NCBI GenBank assembly: GCA_963763365.1
Contig: CAVXOE010000004.1
Coordinates: 1-64,000, forward strand
Source of the DNA: VAZQ01 sp963763365
GTDB taxonomy: Bacteria > Pseudomonadota > Alphaproteobacteria > Rhizobiales > Xanthobacteraceae
Length of the DNA stretch: 64,000 nucleotides
Direction: 5' to 3'
How positions within the stretch are numbered: the stretch's first letter is position 1; every line of letters begins with the position of its first letter. Shown in pieces: positions 18,139 to 26,037 of the stretch. The notes beneath the pieces are model-generated. The model made no database searches. It was not told the origin of the DNA and was given only the letters and a program-made list of their open reading frames with translations. The position numbers and the translations under genes were made by a program.

Positions 18139-18176
18139 GTGACGCCCAATGCCCGAATATGTCGGGCGGGCGTCAC
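18139..18176 (+). terminator. Two-tier hairpin between cupin and MFS genes
   Basis: Outer arms GTGACGCCC and GGGCGTCAC enclose inner arms GCCCGA and TCGGGC. There is no T-run. It may reduce readthrough from the cupin gene into the MFS gene or stabilise the upstream message. Confidence 0.5.
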
Positions 18177-18207
18177 TCTCCCCTCTCGACGAAGCAAAGG
18201 ATCGGTC

Positions 18208-19425
18208 ATGGCACAGGCCACACCCGTCTTGGACGCCGCGCCAATGGAGATGCACGGCCACGCCTCGGGCGTGCTGGTGCGCACGATCGTCATCGGATTG
18301 ACGGCCTTTCTCACGGTCGTCGATCTGTTCGCGACGCAGGCGATCCTGCCTTCGCTCGCGCGGTCCTATAACGTCTCTCCGGCCGCCATGGGCTTCGCGG
18401 TCAATGCCAGCACGATGGGCATGGCGGTATCCGGGCTCGCCGTCGCGCTGTTCGCTCAAAGGATCGATCGCCGCCTGGGCATCCTGGTCAGCCTGGCTTT
18501 GCTGTCGATCCCCACCGCGCTGCTGGCGGTTGCGCCCGACTTGACCACCTTCACGGTGTTGCGGATCGCGCAGGGTCTCTGCATGGCGGCGGCGTTCACG
18601 CTGATGCTGGCCTACCTGGGTGAGGAGTGCAGCGCTGCGGACGCCGGCGGCGCGTTCGCCGCCTACATCACCGGCAATGTCGCGAGCAATCTGATCGGCC
18701 GGCTGTTCTCGGCCGCGATCGCGGATCACCTCGGGCTCGCGGCGAATTTCTATTTTTTCGCTGCGCTTAATCTCGCGGGCGCCGTGCTGGTCTATTACAC
18801 GGTGGCGCGCGCCGCTCCGATGGAGGAGATGGAGCCAGCCGCCGCGTCGCCGGTCGCAGCGTGGCTCGAGCATCTGCGCAATCCGCCGCTGCGCGCGGCC
18901 TTCGGCATAGGCTTCTGCATCCTGTTTGCCTTCATCGGCACCTTCACCTTCGTCAATTTCGTGCTGGTGCGCCCGCCCTTGTCGCTCGGGCCGATGGAAC
19001 TGGGCTTCGTCTATTTCGTGTTCCTGCCCTCGGTGGTGACGACGCTGCTGGCCGGCGGCGTCGTCCGACGGTGGGGAGTCCGGCCGACCATGTGGGGCTC
19101 GCTCGCACTTGCGGGCATCGGGTTGCCGCTCCTTCTGGCCCCGATTCTCGCGGCGGTCCTCCTCGGAATGGTCCTGATCGGCGTGGGGACGTTCTTCGCC
19201 CAAGCCACCGCCACCAGCTTTGTGAGCCGGGCCGCAACCGTCGACCGCGGCGCGGCGAGCGGCATCTATCTCTCCTGCTATTTCTCCGGCGGGCTCGTCG
19301 GCACCGCTGTCCTCGGTCAGGTCTTCGACCGGATCGGATGGCCCGCCTGCGTCGGCGGCATCGCGCTATCGCTCGCCGCAGCCGCGCTGCTCACGCTTCG
19401 CGTGAAACTGCCCGCCCAGGCCTGA
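18208..19425 (+). CDS. MFS transporter
   Basis: 405 residues with about 12 hydrophobic segments spread over the length. The start of the first helix region (VLVRTIVIGLTAFLTVVDLF, ATQAILPSLARSY) and the loop RIDRRLGILVSLALLSIPTA are typical of major facilitator drug/proton antiporters of the arabinose-efflux group. Start 18208 follows aaagg. Direction (export is more usual for this group) and substrate are not known. It lies in the same orientation as the exported cupin gene and inside the putative LysR regulon, so efflux of a toxic compound is plausible (inference). Confidence 0.85.
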   Translation: MAQATPVLDAAPMEMHGHASGVLVRTIVIGLTAFLTVVDLFATQAILPSLARSYNVSPAAMGFAVNASTMGMAVSGLAVALFAQRIDRRLGILVSLALLSIPTALLAVAPDLTTFTVLRIAQGLCMAAAFTLMLAYLGEECSAADAGGAFAAYITGNVASNLIGRLFSAAIADHLGLAANFYFFAALNLAGAVLVYYTVARAAPMEEMEPAAASPVAAWLEHLRNPPLRAAFGIGFCILFAFIGTFTFVNFVLVRPPLSLGPMELGFVYFVFLPSVVTTLLAGGVVRRWGVRPTMWGSLALAGIGLPLLLAPILAAVLLGMVLIGVGTFFAQATATSFVSRAATVDRGAASGIYLSCYFSGGLVGTAVLGQVFDRIGWPACVGGIALSLAAAALLTLRVKLPAQA

Positions 19426-19446
19426 GAAGCACACATACAGCGAGGT

Positions 19447-20169
19447 TCACCGCGCGGCTTTAAGCGCTGCGATCAACTCCTCGACCGACATCCGGCGACG
19501 AAAATCGGGGTCGACGAACCGCGCAGACACAAGACCGTCCTTTCCGACGACGAACGCCGCCGGGATCGGCAAGATCCAGGCATCGTTACCCTGGTAGTTC
19601 GGCAAAGAGCGGCCGAACGACGACAACAGTCGCTCAAGGTCGGGACCCACCCAGATGGCCAGGTTCAGGGACAGCGCGTAGCCGTTGTCGACGTCTGTCA
19701 GGACGGGAAACGGATACTGCGTGCTTGCCTTGAACTCCCCCGCGAATTTCTGCTGCTCGGGCATGATGGCAACCACGCGCCCTCCCACGGCGGCGATGTC
19801 GTCACGAACCTTGGCCAAGGCACTCCCGCTGATCCGGCACCACGGACACCAGTGCCCGCGGTGAAAGAAGATCGCGACCGGACCGTCTCGCAACAGGCCT
19901 TCGAGGCTCACGAGCCGTCCAGCCTCGTCAGGCAAGACAAACGGAGGCATCGGCTCGCCCGGCTGCGGAGCACCTGCTCCGGCGCCATTTCCCGCCAAGC
20001 GTAGGACCAATTGATCGACCGCGTCCGCATAGGCCGGAATGAATTCCCGCACGGCCGTGGAATAGGCGTCAAGCCGCTCGCCAAGCGCGGCATCCATGTC
20101 GCGGCATTGAGCGAAGGCTTCGGCAAGCGCTGCGGGGGCGGCTGAGGTCATCGGGGCAGGCATCACCAT
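19447..20169 (-). CDS. Peroxiredoxin-like (AhpC/TSA) protein, copy 2
   Basis: 240 residues and clearly paralogous to the protein at 14488-15186: same N-terminal helical extension, C108-P-W-C111 in FFHRGHWCPWCRIS, AIMPEQQKFAGEF and AFVVGKDGLVSARF. It may start at Met 7 instead. It is divergent from the sensorless histidine kinase gene. The dyad CTAT-N7-ATAG in the shared gap is symmetric, so it could serve both directions. It converges on the MFS gene. Confidence 0.83.
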   Translation of the reverse strand: MVMPAPMTSAAPAALAEAFAQCRDMDAALGERLDAYSTAVREFIPAYADAVDQLVLRLAGNGAGAGAPQPGEPMPPFVLPDEAGRLVSLEGLLRDGPVAIFFHRGHWCPWCRISGSALAKVRDDIAAVGGRVVAIMPEQQKFAGEFKASTQYPFPVLTDVDNGYALSLNLAIWVGPDLERLLSSFGRSLPNYQGNDAWILPIPAAFVVGKDGLVSARFVDPDFRRRMSVEELIAALKAAR

Positions 20170-20211
20170 ACACCTAATCGGTTCCAGGCGGTTCGTCCCA
20201 ATGTCCTCGCG

Positions 20212-20238
20212 CTATCGATCCTATAGATAATCGGCATT
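20212..20238 (+). promoter_or_regulatory. LysR-type composite site, copy 5 (histidine kinase gene promoter)
   Basis: Contains CTATCGA-N7-GATAATCGGCATT with the same internal spacing as the other copies. The central box CTAT-N7-ATAG (20212-20226) is a perfect dyad. The outer ATAG half site expected 11 bases upstream is degenerate (ATGT). It ends 62 bases before the kinase start and faces away from the divergent peroxiredoxin gene. Confidence 0.62.
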
Positions 20239-20300
20239 GGTTTGCGCCCCCCAACCCGTGCTCGGATGCGGCAGCCAGGAAATCCACCGAGGTCCAAGCC

Positions 20301-21047
20301 ATGCGGCCACTCGCTGTCGTATCGACCAATCCGGGGCTCGCCGGCGCAGGAGCCATGCCCGAGTCTTTCGCCCATGATTTGCGCAACCTCCTTGCAACCG
20401 TGGGGCTGCACCTCGAATCCTTGCAGCGTCTCAGCGGCCCGAGCGGAGCAAAGGCTGCGGATGCCGCCCATGCGCTGCTGTCGCGGGGTTCCAGCTTGTG
20501 CAACGGCATCCTGGATCGCATGGCGAGTCCCGACGGCCGCGCCCGCCGCAGGGGCGTCGATCTCATGCACGTGGCACGTCAGGTTGCCGACCTGTTGACG
20601 CCGACGGCGCCCGCGGGGTTTTCCTTCGATCTTGGCCAGAGCAGTGCTGCGCCGGTGCTCGCCGATCCGGATGAAGCGTTCCGGATCCTGTACAACCTCA
20701 TGAACAATGCCGTGGCGGTCGCGAATCGCGATGTGACGTTACTCCGGACGGTGACAGTCCGCGCAGCCGTCGAAGGCCCGGCGCTGACGCTGCGCATCGC
20801 CGACGATGGCCCGGGACTGCCGGCAGACGTCCGGACAGGATTGTTCGGGCAACGCCCCCGACGGGCGAGCGCGCAACGTCATGGCCACGGCCTTGCGATC
20901 GCGCGCGAACTTGCGGAGCACAATGGCGGCACGCTCATGCTTGCCCCCTCAACCAACGGTACAACGTTCGCTCTCAAGCTTCCGGTCTTGCTGTCGGTGC
21001 TCCAGGGCGAGCCACGGCACTTGGGCCGCCGGGCGATGACCGTATGA
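20301..21047 (+). CDS. Sensorless histidine kinase-like protein
   Basis: 248 residues holding only the kinase core. Seen: H-box FAHDLRNLLATVGLHLESL near residue 24, N-box NLMNNAVAVAN near 137, G1 DDGPGLP near 170 and G2 GHGLAIARELAEHNGGT near 197. No transmembrane segment, PAS or other sensor domain precedes the H-box, and no response-regulator gene is adjacent. It is therefore a soluble orphan kinase that needs a partner for signal input, or it may act as a phosphatase or antagonist. The upstream LysR-type motif suggests it is made on demand rather than constitutively. Confidence 0.75.
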   Translation: MRPLAVVSTNPGLAGAGAMPESFAHDLRNLLATVGLHLESLQRLSGPSGAKAADAAHALLSRGSSLCNGILDRMASPDGRARRRGVDLMHVARQVADLLTPTAPAGFSFDLGQSSAAPVLADPDEAFRILYNLMNNAVAVANRDVTLLRTVTVRAAVEGPALTLRIADDGPGLPADVRTGLFGQRPRRASAQRHGHGLAIARELAEHNGGTLMLAPSTNGTTFALKLPVLLSVLQGEPRHLGRRAMTV

Positions 21048-21118
21048 TCCTGATGGACGAGCGCACCGGTCGCCGACTGCTGCGGGCCCTGGCCCGCGCG
21101 CAGGCCGCCGGGTTGGTT

Positions 21119-21316
21119 CTATTCGGCCCGGGTCAGCGTCACCGATTTGCGCATCAGGGTGTTCACTTTCGCTTCCAGCGCGTCGATGCGCACCTGTAGC
21201 CGGGCGATCCCTCGGTCACGGTTATAGATCACGTAGCAGTTGGCGATGCTGCACATCGCCATGACGAAGGCGAAGACGACGAGCCCGATTCGAAGCGATT
21301 TCTCATTACTCGACAT
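21119..21316 (-). CDS. Small single-pass membrane protein with coiled-coil tail
   Basis: 65 residues: a hydrophobic segment at about 9-30 (IGLVVFAFVMAMCSIANCYV) followed by a predicted short coiled coil (IARLQVRIDALEAKVNTLM). aaggt sits about 9 bases upstream of the start. No family is recognised. It could be a structural or partner subunit; real-gene status rests on the coherent membrane/coiled-coil pattern and ribosome site. Confidence 0.5.
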   Translation of the reverse strand: MSSNEKSLRIGLVVFAFVMAMCSIANCYVIYNRDRGIARLQVRIDALEAKVNTLMRKSVTLTRAE

Positions 21317-21551
21317 CTTGCATACCTTGAGCCGTCACTCTTCCAGTTCCCGATGGACGACGGGCGGCAATCCCTTCGCGTCCGTTGGTAGCCGCGGCCG
21401 GGCATCGGGTTCGTGACGGCTGTCACGGTTTGTCGGTTTCTATCGCCTCCTTCCGTGTCCCCGTCGGCTTGCGCCTCCCGGGACCGCTTGCTTCAACGCG
21501 CGCCATGGCCTCTATTACATTTGAAAAGTTCTGAAACTCGGCGGAGCGAGC

Positions 21552-22139
21552 GTGGGAATCCTGATCCTCGGCCTCGTGATGTTCATCGGCACGCATCTCT
21601 TTGCGGCGTGCCGCTCGCAGCGCGCGGCGGTGATCGCGCGCATCGGCGAGTGGCCCTACAAGGGGCTGTTCTCGATTCTCTCGCTCGTGGGGCTCATCCT
21701 GATCGGCGTGGGCTTCGGGAAATATCGCGCGACCGGCTGGATCAACGTCTGGTACCCGCCGTTCTGGACCTACTACATCACACAGCTCTTGATGTGGTTC
21801 GCCAGCATCCTGGTGGTGGCGGCCTACATCCGCGGCGATATCTGGCGCACGCTCAAGCATCCGATGCTGGTCGGCATCAAGACCTGGGCGGTGGCGCATC
21901 TCATCTCGAACGGCGACCTCGGCTCGATCGTGCTGTTCGGGTCGTTCCTCGCCTGGGCGGTCTACGACCGCATCACGCTCAAGCATCGCAGCGATCCGGG
22001 CGCGCCGGCGATCCCGGCGCGCGGACGCCGCAACGACATGATCGCGCTCGCGGTCGGCACGGTGCTTTATCTCTTTCTCGGGCTTATCTTCCACCCGATC
22101 GTGGTCGGCGTCGCGGTGTTCGGCAAGCCGGCGTATTGA
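21552..22139 (+). CDS. NnrU family membrane protein
   Basis: 195 residues with six hydrophobic segments; family blocks ILILGLVMFIGTHLFAACRS at the N-terminus, INVWYPPFWTYYITQLLMWF, and HPMLVGIKTWAVAHLISNGD are characteristic of NnrU. NnrU was named for its link to nitric-oxide/nitrite reduction gene sets, and the same fold occurs in carotenoid isomerase-like 15-cis-zeta-carotene isomerases, so its biochemical role is not settled. The start is a GTG at 21552. No denitrification gene is adjacent. Confidence 0.85.
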   Translation: MGILILGLVMFIGTHLFAACRSQRAAVIARIGEWPYKGLFSILSLVGLILIGVGFGKYRATGWINVWYPPFWTYYITQLLMWFASILVVAAYIRGDIWRTLKHPMLVGIKTWAVAHLISNGDLGSIVLFGSFLAWAVYDRITLKHRSDPGAPAIPARGRRNDMIALAVGTVLYLFLGLIFHPIVVGVAVFGKPAY

Positions 22140-22170
22140 GATGAGGTTGGTTGGCAAACTTGAGCTCGTC

Positions 22171-22245
22171 ATGGCCGGGCTTGTCCCGGCCATCCACGTC
22201 TTAACTCGGTGGGGGGAAGACGTGGATGCCCGCTTTCGCGGGCAT
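22171..22245. repeat. Pair of REP-like palindromes before panB
   Basis: ATGGCCGGG-N5-CCCGGCCAT at 22171-22193 and ATGCCCGC-TTTC-GCGGGCAT at 22226-22245. The second, when translated, gives the false N-terminal extension MPAFAGMT ahead of panB, a common artefact of this repeat. The related pair is at 3117-3193. Confidence 0.75.
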
Positions 22246-22273
22246 GACGGTGGAGAGGTCGAGTAACAGAACG

Positions 22274-23113
22274 ATGTCCGTGCAAGACGAGATCAAGCGG
22301 TTCACCGCTCCCGATATCCGCGCCCGCAAGGGCGGCGAGCCGATCGTGTCGCTCACGTCCTACCACGCGCATACCGCGCGGCTGCTCGATCCGCATTGCG
22401 ACGTGATCCTGGTCGGCAATTCGCTCGGCATGGTGATGCACGGGCTGGAGACCACGGTGCCGGTCACCCTCGATATGATGATCCTGCAGGGCCATGCGGT
22501 GATGCGGGGCTCGAAGCGCGCGATGGTCGTGGTCGACATGCCGTTCGGCTCCTACGAGGCCTCGCGCGAACAGGCCTTCATGTCGGCGGCGAGGGTGATG
22601 AAGGAGACCGGCTGCGGCGGCATCAAGCTGGAAGGCGGGCGGCGCATGGCTGAGACCATCCGCTTCCTGGTCGAGCGCGGCGTGCCGGTGATGGGTCACA
22701 TCGGGCTTACACCGCAGTCGATCAACACCATCGGCTCGTTCCGGGCCCAGGGGCGGGACGAAAAGGATTGGGGCCCGATCGAGGACGATGCGCGCGCGGT
22801 GAGCGATTCCGGCGCCTTTTCGGTGGTGATCGAGGCGGTGGCCGAGCCGCTCGCCCGCAAGATCACCGCCGGCATTCCGATTCCCACGATCGGGATCGGC
22901 GGCAGCGTCGCCTGCGACGGCCAGATCCTGGTGTTGGAGGACATGCTCGGCCTCTCGCCGCGGGTGCCGAAATTCGTCCGCCGCTACGGCGAACTCGGCC
23001 CTTCGATCGGCAAGGCGGTCGCGGACTATGCGGCGGATGTTCGCGCCCGTGCCTTCCCGGGCCCGGAAAACGTCTATCCGATGAGAACAAAAGGGAAATC
23101 CGGCGGCGGCTGA
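22274..23113 (+). CDS. panB: 3-methyl-2-oxobutanoate hydroxymethyltransferase
   Basis: 279 residues, ketopantoate hydroxymethyltransferase of pantothenate/CoA synthesis; it transfers a hydroxymethyl group from methylene-tetrahydrofolate to 2-oxoisovalerate. Seen: LTSYHAHTARLLDPHCDVIL, VGNSLGMVMHGLETTVPVTL with metal and substrate residues, ADMPFGSYE-like VVDMPFGSYEAS, GGIKLEGGRRMAETI, PVMGHIGLTPQSIN and GIGGSVACDGQILVLEDMLG. Start 22274 excludes the REP-derived extension. It is followed by the YfgM-like, lipoprotein and der genes in one direction, a recurrent order in this bacterial order. Confidence 0.95.
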   Translation: MSVQDEIKRFTAPDIRARKGGEPIVSLTSYHAHTARLLDPHCDVILVGNSLGMVMHGLETTVPVTLDMMILQGHAVMRGSKRAMVVVDMPFGSYEASREQAFMSAARVMKETGCGGIKLEGGRRMAETIRFLVERGVPVMGHIGLTPQSINTIGSFRAQGRDEKDWGPIEDDARAVSDSGAFSVVIEAVAEPLARKITAGIPIPTIGIGGSVACDGQILVLEDMLGLSPRVPKFVRRYGELGPSIGKAVADYAADVRARAFPGPENVYPMRTKGKSGGG

Positions 23114-23225
23114 GGGCGTTAGACACACCCTTCGTTAACCTTTGCCTTGGCTCTGCCACATCGTTACGCTACGCGCCGATAGACTTTGGGCCCTAGGGGG
23201 TGCCCGAAGCAGGGGATTCAAGCTC

Positions 23226-23888
23226 GTGTCCGACGCATCTGACGTCTTTCGCGAAGTCGACGAGGAAGTCCGTCGCGAACAGCTCAAGAAGCTGTGGGAG
23301 CGCTATGGCCATTACGCCGTGGCGCTGGCGGTGCTCGTGGTCTTGGGCGTCGCCGCCTGGCGCGGTTATTCGTGGTGGGAAGCGAAGAAGTCGTCCGAGG
23401 CGGGCGCAGCGTTCGAGGCGGCGATCACGCTGAGCGATGCCGGCAAGCATGCCGAGGCCGATGCCGCCTTCGCGAAGATCGCCGACGACGGTTCCTCCGG
23501 CTATCGTTCGCTCGCGCGTTTGCGTGCCGCGACCGAACTGGCGCAGACCGATCCGAAGGCGGCGGTTGCGGCCTTCGAGAAGATTTCCAACGATAGCTCC
23601 AATACGCCGGTGGTGCGCGATCTCGCGGCGCTGCGGGCCGGCGGCCTGCTGGTCGACGCCGCGAACTATCCGGACGCGCAGCGCGTGCTCGAGCCGCTGA
23701 CCGCGTCGGATCGCACCTTCCGTCACACCGCGCGTGAACTGCTCGCGGTCGCTTCCTGGCGGCAGGGCGACGGACCCGGCACCAAACGCTGGTTCGATAT
23801 GATGGCGACCGATCCGTTGACGCCGAGCGCCACCCGTACCCGTGCCGAAATGCTGATGGCGCTCGTCGCAGCCGAAAGCAAGAGTTGA
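23226..23888 (+). CDS. YfgM-like TPR membrane protein
   Basis: 220 residues from a GTG start. A cytoplasmic N-terminus (DVFREVDEEVRREQLKKLWE) precedes one transmembrane helix at about 32-50 (YAVALAVLVVLGVAAWRGYS) and a periplasmic helical-repeat region of tetratricopeptide type with Ala-rich pairs (AAFEAAITLSDAGKHAEADA, LARLRAATELAQTDPKAAVA). YfgM-like proteins are ancillary subunits or chaperone partners near the Sec translocon and outer-membrane biogenesis machinery. The gene sits between panB and a lipoprotein gene with short gaps, in an operon leading to der. Confidence 0.85.
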   Translation: MSDASDVFREVDEEVRREQLKKLWERYGHYAVALAVLVVLGVAAWRGYSWWEAKKSSEAGAAFEAAITLSDAGKHAEADAAFAKIADDGSSGYRSLARLRAATELAQTDPKAAVAAFEKISNDSSNTPVVRDLAALRAGGLLVDAANYPDAQRVLEPLTASDRTFRHTARELLAVASWRQGDGPGTKRWFDMMATDPLTPSATRTRAEMLMALVAAESKS

Positions 23889-23899
23889 GAGGCAAATCC

Positions 23900-24427
23900 A
23901 TGCACCGCTTTGCCCGTGCCACGCTCGCTGTATCGGCGCTCTCGCTCGGCCTCATGGCGGCGGGATGCGGTTCGATGGATCAGTTCGATCCGACCGACCT
24001 GTTCAACTCGGACATCTTCGTCACCAAGAAGAAGCTGCCGGGCGATCGCCAGCCGGTCTTTCCGGAAGGCACGCCGGGCGTGCCGCAGGGCGTGCCGGCC
24101 GAACTGATCAAGGGCAACCAGGCGGCGGCGGAGCCGGCGACCACGCAGGCCGTGCCGGAGAAGCCGGAGAAGAAGCAGGCCGCGGCCGAACCTGAGGCGA
24201 AGGCGAAACCCAAGCCGAAGCCCAAGGTGGTGGCGCGGCCCGCCGAGCCGGCGTCGACGCCGACCTCCGTCACGGTCCGCCGTTCGGACGGGCAGCAATG
24301 GCCCGATCCGCCCGGTGAGCAGCAGCAGCAGCAGCAGCAGCCACAAGCGCAGGCTCAGCCGCAGCAGGGCGGCGCTTGGCCGGGCGCGCAACGGGGCGGG
24401 ACGGTTTGGCCCGATCCGCCGCGCTGA
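23900..24427 (+). CDS. Proline/glutamine-rich lipoprotein
   Basis: 175 residues. The signal sequence ends in a lipobox-like AAGC (Cys 23), and the mature protein begins with GSMDQFDPTDLFNSD then TKKKLPGDRQPVFPEGTPGV. Downstream it is low complexity: Lys/Glu/Ala/Pro-rich about residues 75-120, then a Gln7 run and repeated WPDPP motifs (three WP-x-P-like ends). The position between the YfgM-like gene and der is where some Hyphomicrobiales encode BamB; this protein has no PQQ-type repeats and is not BamB. It is probably an outer-membrane-anchored lipoprotein with an extended tail; function is unknown. Confidence 0.72.
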   Translation: MHRFARATLAVSALSLGLMAAGCGSMDQFDPTDLFNSDIFVTKKKLPGDRQPVFPEGTPGVPQGVPAELIKGNQAAAEPATTQAVPEKPEKKQAAAEPEAKAKPKPKPKVVARPAEPASTPTSVTVRRSDGQQWPDPPGEQQQQQQQPQAQAQPQQGGAWPGAQRGGTVWPDPPR

Positions 24428-24482
24428 TCGCGCTCCTCTTCATCGCGTCGCCGGATGACGCGGTCGCACCGCAAGCCCCAAC

Positions 24483-26037
24483 ATGAGCTTCACGGTCGCC
24501 ATTGTCGGACGGCCGAATGTCGGCAAGTCGACGCTGTTCAATCGTCTTGTCGGCAAGCGCCTCGCGCTGGTTGACGACCAGCCCGGCGTCACCCGCGACC
24601 GGCGCGAGGGCCGCGCGCAGCTCGGCGACCTTTCGTTCACGGCGATCGACACCGCCGGTCTCGACGAGGCAGCGCCCGCGAGCCTGATGGGCCGCATGCA
24701 GGCGCAGACGGCTGCGGCGGTCGCTTCGGCCGACGCGGTGCTGTTCGTGATCGATGCGCGCGCCGGATTGCTGCCGGCCGACAACGCCTTTGCCGAGCTG
24801 GCGCGCCGCGCCGGCAAGCCGGTGGTCGTGGTCGCCAACAAGAGCGAGGGCCGGGCGACGCAAGCGGGCGTGCTCGAAGCTTACGCGCTCGGGCTCGGCG
24901 AGCCGGTGGCGATCTCGGCCGAGCACGGCGATGGGCTGGTCGATCTCTACGACGCGCTGCGCGCGGCGCTGCCCGGCGTAACCGGCGCGCCGGACGTCGA
25001 GGACGGCGCCGGTGCGGAACGCGACGCGCCCGCGGCGCCGATCCGCATCGCGGTGGTCGGCCGGCCGAACTCCGGCAAGTCGACGCTCATCAACCGGCTG
25101 CTCGGCGAGGAGCGGCTGCTCACCGGGCCAGAGGCCGGCATCACGCGCGACGCGATCGCGGTCGACCTCACTTGGCAGGGCACGCGCTTTCGCGTGCACG
25201 ACACCGCCGGCATGCGCAAGCGCGCGCGCATCGAGGAGAAGCTCGAGAAGCTCTCGGTTGCCGACGCGCTCAACGCCATCCGCTTCGCCGAGGTGGTGAT
25301 CCTCTTGCTCGATGCCGAGCACCCGTTCGAGGAGCAGGACCTGCGCATCGCCGACCTGGTCGAGCGCGAAGGCCGCGCGCTGGTGATCGGCATGAACAAG
25401 TGGGACCTGCGCGAGAGCGCGCCCGGCGCGATGACGAAGCTGCGCGAGGAGACCGATCACTGGCTGCCGCAGGTGAAGGGCGTGCCGGTGGTCGCGGTGT
25501 CGGGGCTGACGGGCTCGGGCCTCGATCGGCTGATGCAGGCGGTGCTCGACGCGCACGCGATCTGGAACAAGCGCGTGCCGACGGCCGCGCTCAACCGCTG
25601 GCTCGCCGACGTGATCGCGGCGCATCCGCCGCCCGCGGTGTCGGGCCGGCGCATCCGCCTCGACTATCTGACACAGCCGAAGGCGCGCCCGCCGAGCTTC
25701 GTGCTGTTCATGAGCCGCACCGACGCGCTGCCCGATGCCTACCGGCGCTATCTGGTCAACGAGCTGCGCGACCGCGTTCGATCTGCCCGGCACGCCGATC
25801 CGCCTGACGCTGCGCGAGAAGGAAGAATCCGTACCGGAAGAAAAAGTAAAAGGCGACAAGCCAACGTTCAAAACGCGGAAGAGGCCGGCGTATGCCGACC
25901 TTTTCGATTTCGTGAGTTCAGCCCTTCGTCACGATCGGCGGCGGAGCCTTCCCTTGCCATTGCCGACTGCGGCGCAGCCAGCGACGCTCACTGCGACGAG
26001 CGTGGCAACCATTGCGATCAGAAGCTTGTTCATTTGA
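24483..26037 (+). CDS. der: Ribosome-associated GTPase Der (EngA), frame break near the C-terminus
   Basis: Tandem GTPase essential for 50S ribosome maturation. First G domain: GRPNVGKSTLFNRLVG at 9-24, DTAGLDE, ANKSEG. Second: GRPNSGKSTLINRLLG near 195, DTAGMRKRARIEEKLEKLS, GMNKWDL. The KH-like domain follows to RYLVNELRD. At about 25773 an extra C (cgaccgcg) shifts the frame; removing it gives ELRDAFDLPGTPIRLTLREK, the normal C-terminal core. The repaired frame then runs on to a stop at 26037, some 60 residues longer than usual, so the natural end is uncertain. Without repair the frame runs to 26462 with a meaningless tail. Since Der is essential, a sequencing error is the likely cause. Confidence 0.85.
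25883..25904 (+). terminator. Possible intrinsic terminator near the end of der
   Basis: GGCCGGC-GTAT-GCCGACC with one mismatch followed by TTTT. It lies inside the extended repaired frame of der, which hints that the true der stop is upstream of this point. Confidence 0.4.
25929..26033 (-). CDS. Entericidin-like tiny lipoprotein
   Basis: 34 residues: MNKLLIAMVATLVAVSVAGC then AAVGNGKGRLRRRS. The lipobox VAGC places the acylated Cys at residue 20, leaving a 15-residue basic mature peptide. aggggac lies 9 bases upstream of the start, a good ribosome site. It is antisense to the doubtful tail of der. Size and layout recall entericidins, which are envelope lipoproteins induced by stress, but the similarity is only of form. 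Confidence 0.55.
   Translation of the reverse strand: MNKLLIAMVATLVAVSVAGCAAVGNGKGRLRRRS

Noticed and set aside
18098..18207. Sixth copy of the LysR-type motif before the MFS gene
   Set aside because: Only the words AATGCCC and ATATGTCGGG are present; neither ATAG-N7-CTAT nor the CGGCATT block occurs with the right spacing.
22226..22273. N-terminal extension of PanB (MPAFAGMT...)
   Set aside because: It is translated REP palindrome; the ATG at 22274 gives the normal PanB N-terminus.
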